A DNA stretch of 24,715 bases from the NCBI GenBank assembly GCA_038117225.1, contig JAYOFM010000051.1:1-24715 (forward strand), read 5' to 3'. The translations under genes were made by a program, and so were the position numbers. The notes beneath the pieces are model-generated. The model ran no database searches, was not told the DNA's origin, and worked only from the letters and a program-made list of their open reading frames with translations. Below are positions 8,051 to 15,556 of the stretch, piece by piece (position 1 is the stretch's first letter; each line of letters opens with the position of its first letter). The stretch comes from JAYOFM01 sp038117225. GTDB taxonomy: Bacteria; Pseudomonadota; Alphaproteobacteria; Rhodospirillales; Casp-alpha2.

Positions 8051-8769
8051 TGTTTCCGTATCTGATTCTCGGTATCGCCCTGGTCGCGGGGCTTATTTTG
8101 GCCAGCAGCTGGTTCGTCAACGCCGATCCCAAGACACTGATCAAGGTCGTAAAATGGGGCTTGATCGGGCTCATATGCATTGTCGTGCTGTTCTTTGTCA
8201 CTTCGGGGCGATTGGCGTGGGCGTTATTCGCCTTGCCGGCACTGCTACCGTGGTTCTTCCGCGCTCGTCAGGTGGCGCGCGCGGCAAAGAATTTCCAACG
8301 CATGGCGCAGGGTATGGGCGGGCGCGGCCGCGGTGAGAGTTCAGAAATCGAAACCCGCTTCCTGCGTGTTCGCCTGGATCACGATTCAGGCGATATTTCG
8401 GGCGAAATATTGGCCGGTGCCTTCGCCGGCAGTCGCCTGGAGACACTACCGCCGCGGGATCTGGTTGCGCTCCTCGGTGAATGCCATGACGACGCAGAGT
8501 CGGCTCGGGTGCTGGAGGCCTACCTGGATCGCGCCTATCCGGACTGGCGCGACTACGGTGGCGGTGAGTCAGGGCCTAATGCGGGGACGGGCGGTGCCAT
8601 GGATAGAGCAGAGGCACTGCAGGTGCTCGGCCTGGAAAACGGAGCCAGCGATGCTGAAATCAAGGCCGCGCACCACCGCCTGATCGCCGGATTGCACCCT
8701 GATAAGGGCGGTTCCGACTATCTGGCGGCGAAGATCAACGAAGCCAAGGACATTCTTCTCGGCAAGTAA
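8050..8769 (+). CDS. Membrane-anchored Tim14/Pam18-like J-domain protein
   Basis: A 239-residue protein starting at the ATG at 8050, with AAAAGG just before it. Hydrophobic segments at about residues 3-20, 33-52 and 55-71 anchor it in the inner membrane, and the basic stretch after the last one suggests a cytoplasmic remainder. The C-terminal about 55 residues (AEALQVLGL...HPDKGGSDYLAAKINEAKDILL) are a short J domain with the essential HPD triad at 216-218. The HPDKGGS form and the C-terminal location match mitochondrial Tim14/Pam18 more than canonical DnaJ. J domains stimulate the ATPase of DnaK-type Hsp70s, so the protein would recruit DnaK to the membrane. There are no Gly/Phe or zinc-finger regions. 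It is coupled by a 1-base overlap to the VWA gene. Confidence 0.85.
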   Translation: MFPYLILGIALVAGLILASSWFVNADPKTLIKVVKWGLIGLICIVVLFFVTSGRLAWALFALPALLPWFFRARQVARAAKNFQRMAQGMGGRGRGESSEIETRFLRVRLDHDSGDISGEILAGAFAGSRLETLPPRDLVALLGECHDDAESARVLEAYLDRAYPDWRDYGGGESGPNAGTGGAMDRAEALQVLGLENGASDAEIKAAHHRLIAGLHPDKGGSDYLAAKINEAKDILLGK

Positions 8770-8868
8770 GGCGCGACGTGGCCGTTTCCGCTGTCGGAAG
8801 CCGACGGACGGCACCTTGCGGGCGCTGGATTGGTGTGGCAGAAAGGCCGCGCCGAGTAGGGGTTTTTT
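8770..8868 (+). terminator. Weak candidate terminator region between the J-protein gene and galU
   Basis: The 120 bases before galU contain a small hairpin TTCCG-CTGT-CGGAA (8786-8799). GGCGCG (8770-8775) could also pair with CGCGCC (8848-8853). A run of six T follows at 8863-8868, itself framed by GGGG and ACCC. This may end the mipZ transcript, but no compact GC-rich stem lies directly before the T-run. Confidence 0.25.
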
Positions 8869-8889
8869 ACCCTCAATCAGGAGCATTCC

Positions 8890-9756
8890 ATGGTCCGACC
8901 CGTGAAGAAGGCGGTGTTTCCGGTCGCCGGTCTGGGTACGCGTTTTTTACCCGCGACCAAGACTCTGCCGAAGGAAATGCTGACGGTCGTCGACAAGCCG
9001 CTGATTCAGTACGCCGTGGAAGAAGCGATCGAGGCCGGGATCGAGGACCTGATCCTGATCACCGGCCGCGGCAAGAGCATCATGGAAGACCATTTCGACC
9101 ACGCCGTCGAACTGGAACAGGTCCTCGAAGCGCGTGGCAAGCATGCGGAATTGACCATCGTGCGCGATTTCCCCGATCCCGGCTATCTTTCCTACACGCG
9201 TCAGCAGGCGCCGCTTGGCCTCGGTCATGCCGTCTGGTGCGCCCGCCAGACCCTTGGGGATGACGCATTCGCCGTGCTGCTGCCGGACGATTTGATCCAA
9301 GCGTCGCCGGGCGCGTTGAAGCAGATGATCGAGGTCTACAACAAAACGGGTGGTAACGTCGTCGCGGTCGAGGACGTGCCGCGCGACCAGACCAACCGAT
9401 ATGGCATTCTCGATGTCGCCGAGGACGATGGCCGCGTCGCCCGTGCCCAGGGGCTGGTCGAGAAGCCGGACCCGGCCGACGCGCCGTCGACGCTGTCGAT
9501 TATCGGCCGCTATATCCTGCAGCCCGAAGTATTCGACCACCTGGATAAGCAAGAGCGCGGCGCCGGCAACGAAATTCAACTCACCGATGCCATGGCCGCG
9601 ACGCTCGATCGGGTGCCGTTCTTCGGCGTTCGTTTCGACGGCCGTCGTTTTGATTGTGGAACCAAACTCGGGTTCGTCGCCGCCAACGTCGCGTTTGCGG
9701 CGGCACGCGATGACCTGGGTGGCGATATCCGAACTGTCCTCGCGGACATCCTCTAA
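8890..9756 (+). CDS. galU: UTP-glucose-1-phosphate uridylyltransferase
   Basis: A 288-residue GalU that makes UDP-glucose from UTP and glucose-1-phosphate in the cytoplasm. The nucleotidyltransferase signature FPVAGLGTRFLPATKTLPKEML is at residues 10-31 (activation-loop Arg and Lys present), followed by KPLIQYAVEEA, a QQAPLGLGHAVWCA uridine-binding stretch, LLPDDL (metal-binding Asp), VEKP and GNEIQLTDA. Length matches the family (about 290-300). The ATG at 8890 is preceded by CAGGAG. It opens a tight sugar-nucleotide cassette: ugd follows after 27 bases and the hexose-phosphate mutase after 11 more, so glucose-6-phosphate to UDP-glucuronate can be encoded in one unit. Confidence 0.95.
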   Translation: MVRPVKKAVFPVAGLGTRFLPATKTLPKEMLTVVDKPLIQYAVEEAIEAGIEDLILITGRGKSIMEDHFDHAVELEQVLEARGKHAELTIVRDFPDPGYLSYTRQQAPLGLGHAVWCARQTLGDDAFAVLLPDDLIQASPGALKQMIEVYNKTGGNVVAVEDVPRDQTNRYGILDVAEDDGRVARAQGLVEKPDPADAPSTLSIIGRYILQPEVFDHLDKQERGAGNEIQLTDAMAATLDRVPFFGVRFDGRRFDCGTKLGFVAANVAFAAARDDLGGDIRTVLADIL

Positions 9757-9783
9757 CAGATAGATTGTCGAGGAATTTCATTC

Positions 9784-11103
9784 ATGCACGTTGCGATGAT
9801 CGGCACCGGCTACGTCGGGCTCGTTTCCGGCGCTTGCTTCTCCGAATTCGGCCACAGCGTCGTCTGCGTCGATAAGGACGCCGCAAAAATCGATGGCCTT
9901 AATAACGGTCGCATGCCGATCTTCGAACCTGGCCTCGCCGAGGTTGTCGCGAGCAACGTTGCGGCTAAACGCCTATCCTTTACGACTGACCTTACGGATG
10001 CGGTCAAGGCAGCCGATGCGGTGTTCATTGCCGTCGGCACACCAAGCCGGCGCGGCGATGGCCATGCGGATCTCAGCTACGTTTACGCGGCGGCAGCGGA
10101 GATTGCCGCGGCCGTCGGTGACTATACGGTCGTGGTCACCAAGTCGACGGTTCCCGTTGGGACTGGCGACGAGGTTGAACGCGTCATTGCCGAGGCCAAT
10201 CCCGACGCCGATGTGGATGTGGTGTCGAACCCTGAGTTTTTGCGTGAGGGGGCGGCCATAGAAGACTTCATGCGGCCGGATCGCGTTGTCATCGGCACCG
10301 GATCGGAGCGCGCGCAGGAACGCATGCGCGAGCTCTACCGCCCTCTCTATCTTATTGAAACACCGATCGTTTTTACCAACCGGCGGACATCCGAGCTGAT
10401 CAAATACGCAGCCAATACCTTCCTCGCGACGAAAATTACCTTCATCAACGAAATCGCTGATCTGTGCGAGAAGGTCGGTGCCAACGTGCATGACGTGGCG
10501 CGGGGTATCGGCCTTGATGGCCGTATCGGCCGCAAATTCCTTCATCCCGGTCCCGGCTACGGCGGTTCGTGTTTTCCGAAGGACACGCTTGCATTGGTAT
10601 CGACGGCGAGGGATTTCGACAGTCCGCTACGCATCGTCGAACAAGTCGTCACCATCAATGACCAACGTAAGAAGCAAATGGCGCGACGTATTGTCGATGC
10701 GCTGGGCGGCGACGCCACGGGCAAAACCGTCGCCATGCTTGGCGTCACCTTCAAGCCCAATACCGACGACATGCGCGAAAGCCCGAGCATCGACATCGTC
10801 GCCGGCCTTCAGGCCGCCGGTGCCACCGTGCGCGCCTATGATCCCGAGGGTATGGACGAGGCCCGTGAAATGATGGCTGACGTGGTCTGGTGCGACGATG
10901 CCTATTCCTGCATGGCGGGCGCGGATGTCCTGACCATTGTCACGGAATGGAATGAATTCCGCGCGCTTGACCTTGACCGCATCAAGGATTTGCTGAAACG
11001 GCCGGTCATGGTCGATCTGCGCAATATCTATAATCCGGATGAAATGGCCGGCGCGGGGTTCGAATACACCTCCATCGGGCGGCCAGCCGTCAACGGCGCC
11101 TGA
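9784..11103 (+). CDS. ugd: UDP-glucose 6-dehydrogenase
   Basis: A 439-residue dehydrogenase that oxidises UDP-glucose to UDP-glucuronate with two NAD+ in two steps. The N-terminal Rossmann motif is GTGYVGLVSG (7-16) with VCVDKD closing the second strand. TKSTVPVGTGD and NPEFLREGAAIEDF follow, then the helix with KYAANTFLATKITFINE, and the catalytic cysteine C263 in GYGGSCFPKD. The C-terminal UDP-binding domain contains GVTFKPNTDDMRESPS. Length and motif order match the Ugd/TuaD family. SD GAGGAA lies 27 bases after galU, so the genes are co-transcribed. UDP-glucuronate points to capsule, exopolysaccharide or LPS sugars. Confidence 0.95.
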   Translation: MHVAMIGTGYVGLVSGACFSEFGHSVVCVDKDAAKIDGLNNGRMPIFEPGLAEVVASNVAAKRLSFTTDLTDAVKAADAVFIAVGTPSRRGDGHADLSYVYAAAAEIAAAVGDYTVVVTKSTVPVGTGDEVERVIAEANPDADVDVVSNPEFLREGAAIEDFMRPDRVVIGTGSERAQERMRELYRPLYLIETPIVFTNRRTSELIKYAANTFLATKITFINEIADLCEKVGANVHDVARGIGLDGRIGRKFLHPGPGYGGSCFPKDTLALVSTARDFDSPLRIVEQVVTINDQRKKQMARRIVDALGGDATGKTVAMLGVTFKPNTDDMRESPSIDIVAGLQAAGATVRAYDPEGMDEAREMMADVVWCDDAYSCMAGADVLTIVTEWNEFRALDLDRIKDLLKRPVMVDLRNIYNPDEMAGAGFEYTSIGRPAVNGA

Positions 11104-11114
11104 GGGCGCGGTTC

Positions 11115-12500
11115 ATGGCTGGCCAGCACCGCCTCGATCCGACAATTCTGCGCGAATACGATATTCGCGGTATTTTCGGTGAAACACTGTCGACGGATGA
11201 TGTCACCGCCATCGGCTGCGCGTTCGGTACGCTCGCCATCTCCGAGGGGTGCCGTAGCGTCGCCGTCGGCTATGATGGTCGCCTCAGTTCGCCGGACCTT
11301 GAGGCCGCCGTTGTTGCCGGCTTGATGGCGACCGGCCTGCACGTGGACCGTGTCGGCCTGGGGCCATCGCCGATGCTGTATTTCGCCACCCATTACTTGC
11401 AAACCGACGCGGGGGTGATGATCACCGGTTCGCATAATCCGCCTGATTACAATGGCCTCAAACTAACCCTGAAGGGGCGGGCCTTCTTCGGCGACGATAT
11501 CCAGGCCCTCGGCGCCTGTGCGGCGAGCGGAGAATTCATCGTTGGTACCGGCAGCGATGCCAGCCACGACATCGCCGAGGCCTATATCGAACGCCTGCTG
11601 CAAGATTTGGACATGGACGACCTAGCCGTCGCCTGGGACCCTGGCAACGGTGCGGCGGGCGACGTGGTGAAGGTGCTGACCGATCGCATGCCTGGCCGCC
11701 ACACGTTGATCAACGCCACCATCGACGGCACGTTTCCGGCGCATCATCCTGATCCGACGGTTGAAGCCAATCTGGCGCAGTTAAAGGCCGTGGTGGCGGA
11801 GGAAGGCTGCGATCTCGGGATCGGGTTCGATGGCGATGGGGACCGCATCGGCGTCATCGACGCCCACGGCCGGGTCATTTGGGGTGATCAACTGCTGGTG
11901 TTGCTGGCGGCGGAGGTGCTGCGAGATCATCCCGGCGCCACGATAATCTGCGATATCAAGGGCAGCCGTATCTTCACTGACGAGATTACGCGTATGGGCG
12001 GGGTGCCGATGCTGTGGAAGGCCGGCCACTCGCATATCAAATCAAAGATGGTCGAAGTGGGGGCGCCGCTGGCTGGGGAAATGAGTGCCCATATCTTCTT
12101 CAAGCACCGGTATTACGGCTACGACGATGCCCTGTATGCCGCGGTACGCCTGTTGTCGGGCTTGAAGCGACGCGGCGCGAGCCTGGCGGAACTTCTCGAT
12201 GCGTTGCCGAAAACCGTCGCGACGCCGGAGGTTCGCTTCGATTGCGCGGAGAATCGAAAATTCGCGGTTATCGAGGAAGCGCGCGTTCGCCTTGCTGGCG
12301 ACAAGAATGCAAATGTGCTCGATATCGATGGCGTGCGTGTCGAAACCGCAGACGGATGGTGGTTGCTACGTGCTTCCAATACGCAGGCCGCTCTCGTGGT
12401 CCGCTGCGAATCGGCGACCCCTGACGGGCTCGACCGGCTCAAACAACAGGTAGCCGCGCAACTGCGCGAAAGCGGCATTGAGCCGCCGTCGTTCAGCTAA
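11115..12500 (+). CDS. Phosphomannomutase/phosphoglucomutase
   Basis: A 461-residue alpha-D-phosphohexomutase of the AlgC/ManB type, interconverting hexose 1- and 6-phosphates through a phosphoserine. The four active-site loops are all visible: the catalytic serine S106 in TGSHNPP, metal-binding DGDGDR with D239, D241 and D243, the sugar-binding GEMSAHIFF, and the C-terminal phosphate loop RASNTQAALVVRCES. ILREYDIRGIFG at the N terminus is typical of the bifunctional PMM/PGM branch. It lies 11 bases after ugd with GAGGG near the start. Placed here it can supply glucose-1-phosphate to GalU, and mannose-1-phosphate for GDP-mannose. I leave the symbol empty because algC and manB names are used inconsistently. 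Confidence 0.93.
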   Translation: MAGQHRLDPTILREYDIRGIFGETLSTDDVTAIGCAFGTLAISEGCRSVAVGYDGRLSSPDLEAAVVAGLMATGLHVDRVGLGPSPMLYFATHYLQTDAGVMITGSHNPPDYNGLKLTLKGRAFFGDDIQALGACAASGEFIVGTGSDASHDIAEAYIERLLQDLDMDDLAVAWDPGNGAAGDVVKVLTDRMPGRHTLINATIDGTFPAHHPDPTVEANLAQLKAVVAEEGCDLGIGFDGDGDRIGVIDAHGRVIWGDQLLVLLAAEVLRDHPGATIICDIKGSRIFTDEITRMGGVPMLWKAGHSHIKSKMVEVGAPLAGEMSAHIFFKHRYYGYDDALYAAVRLLSGLKRRGASLAELLDALPKTVATPEVRFDCAENRKFAVIEEARVRLAGDKNANVLDIDGVRVETADGWWLLRASNTQAALVVRCESATPDGLDRLKQQVAAQLRESGIEPPSFS

Positions 12501-12529
12501 TCAGAAAAATTGGTCGGGCGTCAGAGCGT

Positions 12530-13795
12530 TTATCGAGCCGCCGAGGCGACTTCCAAGGGATCGGCCAGCCGTACTTGCAGACAATCCTTGAGCAGCTTAC
12601 AGGCACGATAGGCTTGGCGTTGCGTTAGACCGTGAATGCGTGCGCGATGCAGCGTGCGACCGTTGCGTTTTTGCAGCGGCACCACGGCGATTCGGCCGTT
12701 GGTCATCAGACTGGGCAATTTGCTTGCGACGTTTTCTGCGGCGCTACGGGCCTGAGATTGTTTGGCGAAGGCGCCGACCTGGATGCCCCAGGCATGTTTG
12801 GACGCCGTGGGTGTTTTCGTTGATTTTTCTGCTTCCCTCTTTGGCTCGGCAGCCAGCGCGGTTTTCGCGGTCGCGGCGATGGGGGCGGGCGGCGCGGCGG
12901 ATGTGATTCGCAAACCGGCGCGTCCGCTTGTCAATCGGAAGCCCTTGTCGAGCAGATTAACCATCAAACGGTTGCGCATCGTCGACGAGCGCCCACCGAA
13001 GATGATGCCGATCACTCGCTGGCCGTTTCGTGCCGCCGAGGCGACCAAATTGAAGCCCGAGGCGCGTATATACCCGGTTTTCAGTCCATCAGCCCCGGGA
13101 TAACTCTTCAGTAGCTTGTTGTGGTTCTTGTGGGTGGCGCCACGGAACTCAAATGAGGGCGTCGAAAAATAGTGGTAATAGTGCGGAAAATCACGCATCA
13201 GCGCCCGCGCCAGGCGCGCCATGTCCCGCGCCGTCGACATCTGTCCCCGATGCGGCAGGCCGGATGCATTGCGGAACGTGGTGCTGCGCATGCCGAGGCG
13301 CCGGGCGGTCGCCGTCATTTTCAGTGCAAAGTCCCGTTCGCGACCACTGATACCTTCGGCGACGGCCGTTGCGATATCGTTGGCGGATTTTGTGATCAGC
13401 GACAGGATGGCTTCTTCAACCGTGATCATGTCGCCGGCGCGAAGGCCGAGGCGTGATGCCGGTTGGCGCGCCGCGCGAGCTGAAATGCGAATCCGCGTCG
13501 CCATCGACCACTTACCTTGGTCGACACGTTCGAAGATCTTGTACAGGGTCATCATTTTCGTCAGGGACGCCGGGTAATTCCGCGTATCCGGATTGACCTG
13601 ATGCAGAACCTTTCCGGTATCGGCGTCGATGACCATGCTGGCGAATTTCGCTTCTCCGGCTTGGATGGATACGCTGAGAATCGTCAGCACCATGATGGCA
13701 ACGGCAAGCGCACGCGAGACGAAATCCGTGATAACTCGGCAATTCCCCGCAGCCGTCGTGTCGGTCGGTTTTGGTCGAATCGGCTCAATCCCCAC
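12530..13795 (-). CDS. D-alanyl-D-alanine carboxypeptidase (S11) with C-terminal SPOR domain
   Basis: A 421-residue periplasmic penicillin-binding protein (PBP5/6-like) that trims the terminal D-Ala from peptidoglycan peptides. The GTG at 13793-13795 (SD AGGGGA) gives an N-terminal signal sequence with hydrophobic core at about 27-44, cut near QAGEA. The active-site triad of motifs is complete: S77-LT-K80 (PASLTK), S137-A-N139 and K239-T-G241. In place of the usual PBP5 C-terminal anchor domain, a basic, Ala/Lys-rich linker leads to a SPOR domain (about 340-415: WGIQVGAFAKQSQARSAAENVA...), a module that binds denuded septal glycan. This points to action at the division site. It is convergent with the hexomutase gene across 29 bases. 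The architecture is known in alphaproteobacteria. Confidence 0.92.
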   Translation of the reverse strand: MGIEPIRPKPTDTTAAGNCRVITDFVSRALAVAIMVLTILSVSIQAGEAKFASMVIDADTGKVLHQVNPDTRNYPASLTKMMTLYKIFERVDQGKWSMATRIRISARAARQPASRLGLRAGDMITVEEAILSLITKSANDIATAVAEGISGRERDFALKMTATARRLGMRSTTFRNASGLPHRGQMSTARDMARLARALMRDFPHYYHYFSTPSFEFRGATHKNHNKLLKSYPGADGLKTGYIRASGFNLVASAARNGQRVIGIIFGGRSSTMRNRLMVNLLDKGFRLTSGRAGLRITSAAPPAPIAATAKTALAAEPKREAEKSTKTPTASKHAWGIQVGAFAKQSQARSAAENVASKLPSLMTNGRIAVVPLQKRNGRTLHRARIHGLTQRQAYRACKLLKDCLQVRLADPLEVASAAR

Positions 13796-14076
13796 GGCTA
13801 CAGGTTCCCCTGGTCGTCTTTCCCTGATCGGTTGTCATCTTAACCGGAGCCCCGATAGGCGTCACATGAAAAATCGCAACCGAATCAATCATTTCCTAGC
13901 GTCCGGGCGATAATATTTCGTTAACGCGGCGTGGCCCCGCATCTGATCGCAGAAGCGGGAATAATTTTATTGCAATTGCGTGAAAATATCTTTTTACGAA
14001 ATTAGCAGTTATGTAAAACATTGAAAAATAACAATAAGATGAATATATTTTTTATATTGCAGTGCACAAAAATGTC
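13796..14076. other. AT-rich intergenic region upstream of the phasin gene
   Basis: The gap between the carboxypeptidase start and the phasin start is 453 bases. After about 13900 it becomes strikingly AT-rich compared with the coding DNA, with several A- and T-tracts between 13960 and 14060. It contains the near-palindromic TGCAATTGC (13971-13979) and one copy of TGCAGTGC (14058-14065). No RNA gene or convincing small ORF was found. The carboxypeptidase promoter must lie at its left end, but I could not place it. Confidence 0.5.
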
Positions 14077-14129
14077 TTGACTTATCGCCAATTCCGAATG
14101 TATACAGGTGTTAATGCTGCAGTGCGGCA
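14058..14129. promoter_or_regulatory. Two TGCAGTGC repeats flanking the phasin promoter, possible PhaR operators
   Basis: TGCAGTGC occurs at 14058-14065, just upstream of the -35 box, and again at 14118-14125, just downstream of the expected transcription start, inside TGCTGCAGTGCGGCA. PhaR repressors of phasin genes in Paracoccus and Rhodobacter are known to bind TGC-rich sites. The placement on both sides of a promoter suits a repressor, but no phaR gene is in the window. Confidence 0.4.
14077..14106 (+). promoter_or_regulatory. Sigma-70-type promoter of the phasin gene
   Basis: TTGACT (14077-14082) and TATACA (14101-14106) are separated by 18 bases and lie about 143 bases before the phasin ATG, within the AT-rich region. 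Both hexamers match the consensus at five and four positions. The long 5' leader would run through 14113-14248. Confidence 0.55.
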
Positions 14130-14248
14130 TGCCAATTGAACGCGGATGTGGCGTACAGCGGATCGTCTGCACGAAGCCCGCCGCACCAAGTCGCCGGAAT
14201 GTTGTCGCGTAAACACTGAATTCCGGTTTTTTGATAGGAGATAGAATC

Positions 14249-14812
14249 ATGGCCATGAAATCCACGAAGATCACCAAGACCCCCGCCAAAAAGGCCGATA
14301 CCCCGGCCGAGGTCGTTGAAGCCGCCGTTGCCGCCGGCAAGGAAACCGTCGAAGCCGCCGTCAAGGTCGGAACCGATGCCGCGACCAAGAGTGTCGAAAA
14401 GGCCGCCGCGATGAGCCAGGAGCACGTCGAGGCCACCAAGAAAGCAGGCGCGGAGGCGTTCAAGGGCTATGAAGACATGGTCAGCGCCTCCAAGGCCCAC
14501 GTCGATGCTGTAATGAAATCCAACCAAATTCTGGTCAAGGGCGCGCAGGACGTGAATAAGCTGCTCCTCGGCCTTGCCGAGGCGTCGCTACACGATGGCG
14601 TTGCCGCGACCAAGAAAATGTTCGCCTGCAAGTCGGTGCAGGACGTGGTCAGCGTTCAGAACGACCTCGCCCGTGCCAACTACAAGAAGATCGTCGATGA
14701 AGGCCGCAAGCTGAGCGACCTGTCGACCAAGGTCGCAGAGGAAGCCGTCGAGCCGATCACCACCGTGGTCAGCAAGAGCGTCGAGCAGTTCTCCAAGCCG
14801 CTTGCTGCCTAG
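14249..14812 (+). CDS. Phasin family protein
   Basis: A 187-residue, almost entirely helical protein rich in Ala, Lys, Glu and Val. The N-terminal about 25 residues are basic (MAMKSTKITKTPAKKA). Residues about 25-90 are an Ala/Val/Glu/Lys heptad-like helix, and the phasin_2-type core follows (YEDMVSASKAHVDAVMKSNQILVKGAQDVNKLLL, then SLHDGVAATKKMFACKSVQDVVSVQNDLARANYKKIVDEG). Phasins coat polyhydroxyalkanoate granules and control their size. The ATG at 14249 is chosen because GGAG sits 8 bases upstream; the frame is open to an unlikely TTG at 14231. It is monocistronic, with its own promoter and terminator. Related all-helical proteins not tied to PHA exist, and no PHA synthase is in this window. 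Confidence 0.88.
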   Translation: MAMKSTKITKTPAKKADTPAEVVEAAVAAGKETVEAAVKVGTDAATKSVEKAAAMSQEHVEATKKAGAEAFKGYEDMVSASKAHVDAVMKSNQILVKGAQDVNKLLLGLAEASLHDGVAATKKMFACKSVQDVVSVQNDLARANYKKIVDEGRKLSDLSTKVAEEAVEPITTVVSKSVEQFSKPLAA

Positions 14813-14858
14813 CCGACCCATCCCCCCTACCTCCCTTGGGAGCGGGCAGCATACGAGG

Positions 14859-14901
14859 GCATCCGGCGGACCCTCCCACCGCCGGACGCTATCTCCTTTT
14901 T
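14859..14901 (+). terminator. Intrinsic terminator of the phasin gene
   Basis: TCCGGCGG (14862-14869) pairs perfectly with CCGCCGGA (14879-14886) around a 9-base loop; two more pairs extend the stem beyond one mismatch. A run of five T follows at 14897-14901 after a short spacer. It lies 47 bases after the phasin stop. Confidence 0.7.
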
Positions 14902-14965
14902 GACCTTCATTCGCCGCGACTAGTCATTCCGCCAATCGACTGTCGCGGCCACAAGCCATAGCTCT

Positions 14966-15004
14966 GGAAATTTCCGGCCCGCGTGCTTATCTGCATAACG
15001 CGGG
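14966..15004. promoter_or_regulatory. Palindrome and hairpin upstream of clpS
   Basis: GGAAATTTCC (14966-14975) is a perfect 10-base palindrome. Directly after it CCCGCGT (14978-14984) can pair with ACGCGGG (14998-15004) around 13 bases. Both lie just upstream of the likely clpS promoter, so they may be a protein-binding site or an operator pair. The rest of the 302-base gap between phasin and clpS holds only the phasin terminator and this promoter region. Confidence 0.3.
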
Positions 15005-15035
15005 CTTTCGCCGTCGCCTCCCTATCCCATATAAT
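15005..15035 (+). promoter_or_regulatory. Candidate clpS promoter, possibly heat-shock type
   Basis: A perfect TATAAT (15030-15035) overlaps CCCATATA (15026-15033), which resembles the sigma-32 -10 element. CTTTCG at 15005-15010 is a poor match to either the housekeeping or heat-shock -35 box. The position, about 80 bases before the clpS ATG, fits. Heat-shock control of ClpS-ClpA would be in character but is inference. Confidence 0.35.
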
Positions 15036-15114
15036 TAAACTGTGGATTAGCGGAACCGGCCCGGCATTCTGGCCCGCGCGGCCCGCGATCAGCGGCCGGT
15101 CAGCGAGAGGTAAA

Positions 15115-15480
15115 ATGGCAGAACCCAAGGACCCGATCCGGCGGCAGGATGACGATGATGATGGCGGCACCGGCCTAGCCGTTCAGACCCGTACGCGGAC
15201 CAAGAAGCCGTCCATGTACAAGGTGCTGATGCTGAACGACGACTATACGCCGATGGAATTCGTCGTCCACGTGCTGGAACGTTTCTTCGCCAAAACGGCG
15301 GAGCAAGCGACGCAGATCATGTTGCATGTCCATCAGCGAGGCGTTGGTGTGTGCGGCGTCTTTACCTATGAAGTCGCGGAAACGAAGGTCGGACAGGTCA
15401 TGGACCTGGCGCGGCAACATCAACATCCCCTGCAATGTACCATTGAAAAAGATGGCGATGGGGAGGACGATGATGATTGA
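15115..15480 (+). CDS. clpS: ATP-dependent Clp protease adaptor ClpS
   Basis: A 121-residue N-degron adaptor that binds proteins with bulky hydrophobic N-terminal residues and hands them to ClpAP. The core VLMLNDDYTPMEFVVHVLERFF (residues 37-58) contains the N41-D42-D43 pocket residues and the M47 gatekeeper region. AEQATQIMLHVHQRGVGVCGVFTYEVAETK completes the conserved fold. The N terminus carries a flexible acidic tract (DDDDD at 12-16), and unusually the C terminus is also acidic, ending GEDDDD. The start at 15115 is preceded by GAGAGG; the open frame upstream to 14983 is non-coding in character. clpA follows after 76 bases, the usual gene order. Confidence 0.95.
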   Translation: MAEPKDPIRRQDDDDDGGTGLAVQTRTRTKKPSMYKVLMLNDDYTPMEFVVHVLERFFAKTAEQATQIMLHVHQRGVGVCGVFTYEVAETKVGQVMDLARQHQHPLQCTIEKDGDGEDDDD

Positions 15481-15556
15481 TCCCGATGCGCGAACAACAT
15501 TGGTGCAATTCGTGGATCCCCGAAACCGTTCATCGAAGACGGAGTAAACAATTATT

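Noticed and set aside
13900..14100. AT-rich stretch as a replication origin or attachment site
   Set aside because: No DnaA-box cluster, iterons, integrase gene or tRNA end is seen; the promoter signals for the phasin gene explain it well enough.
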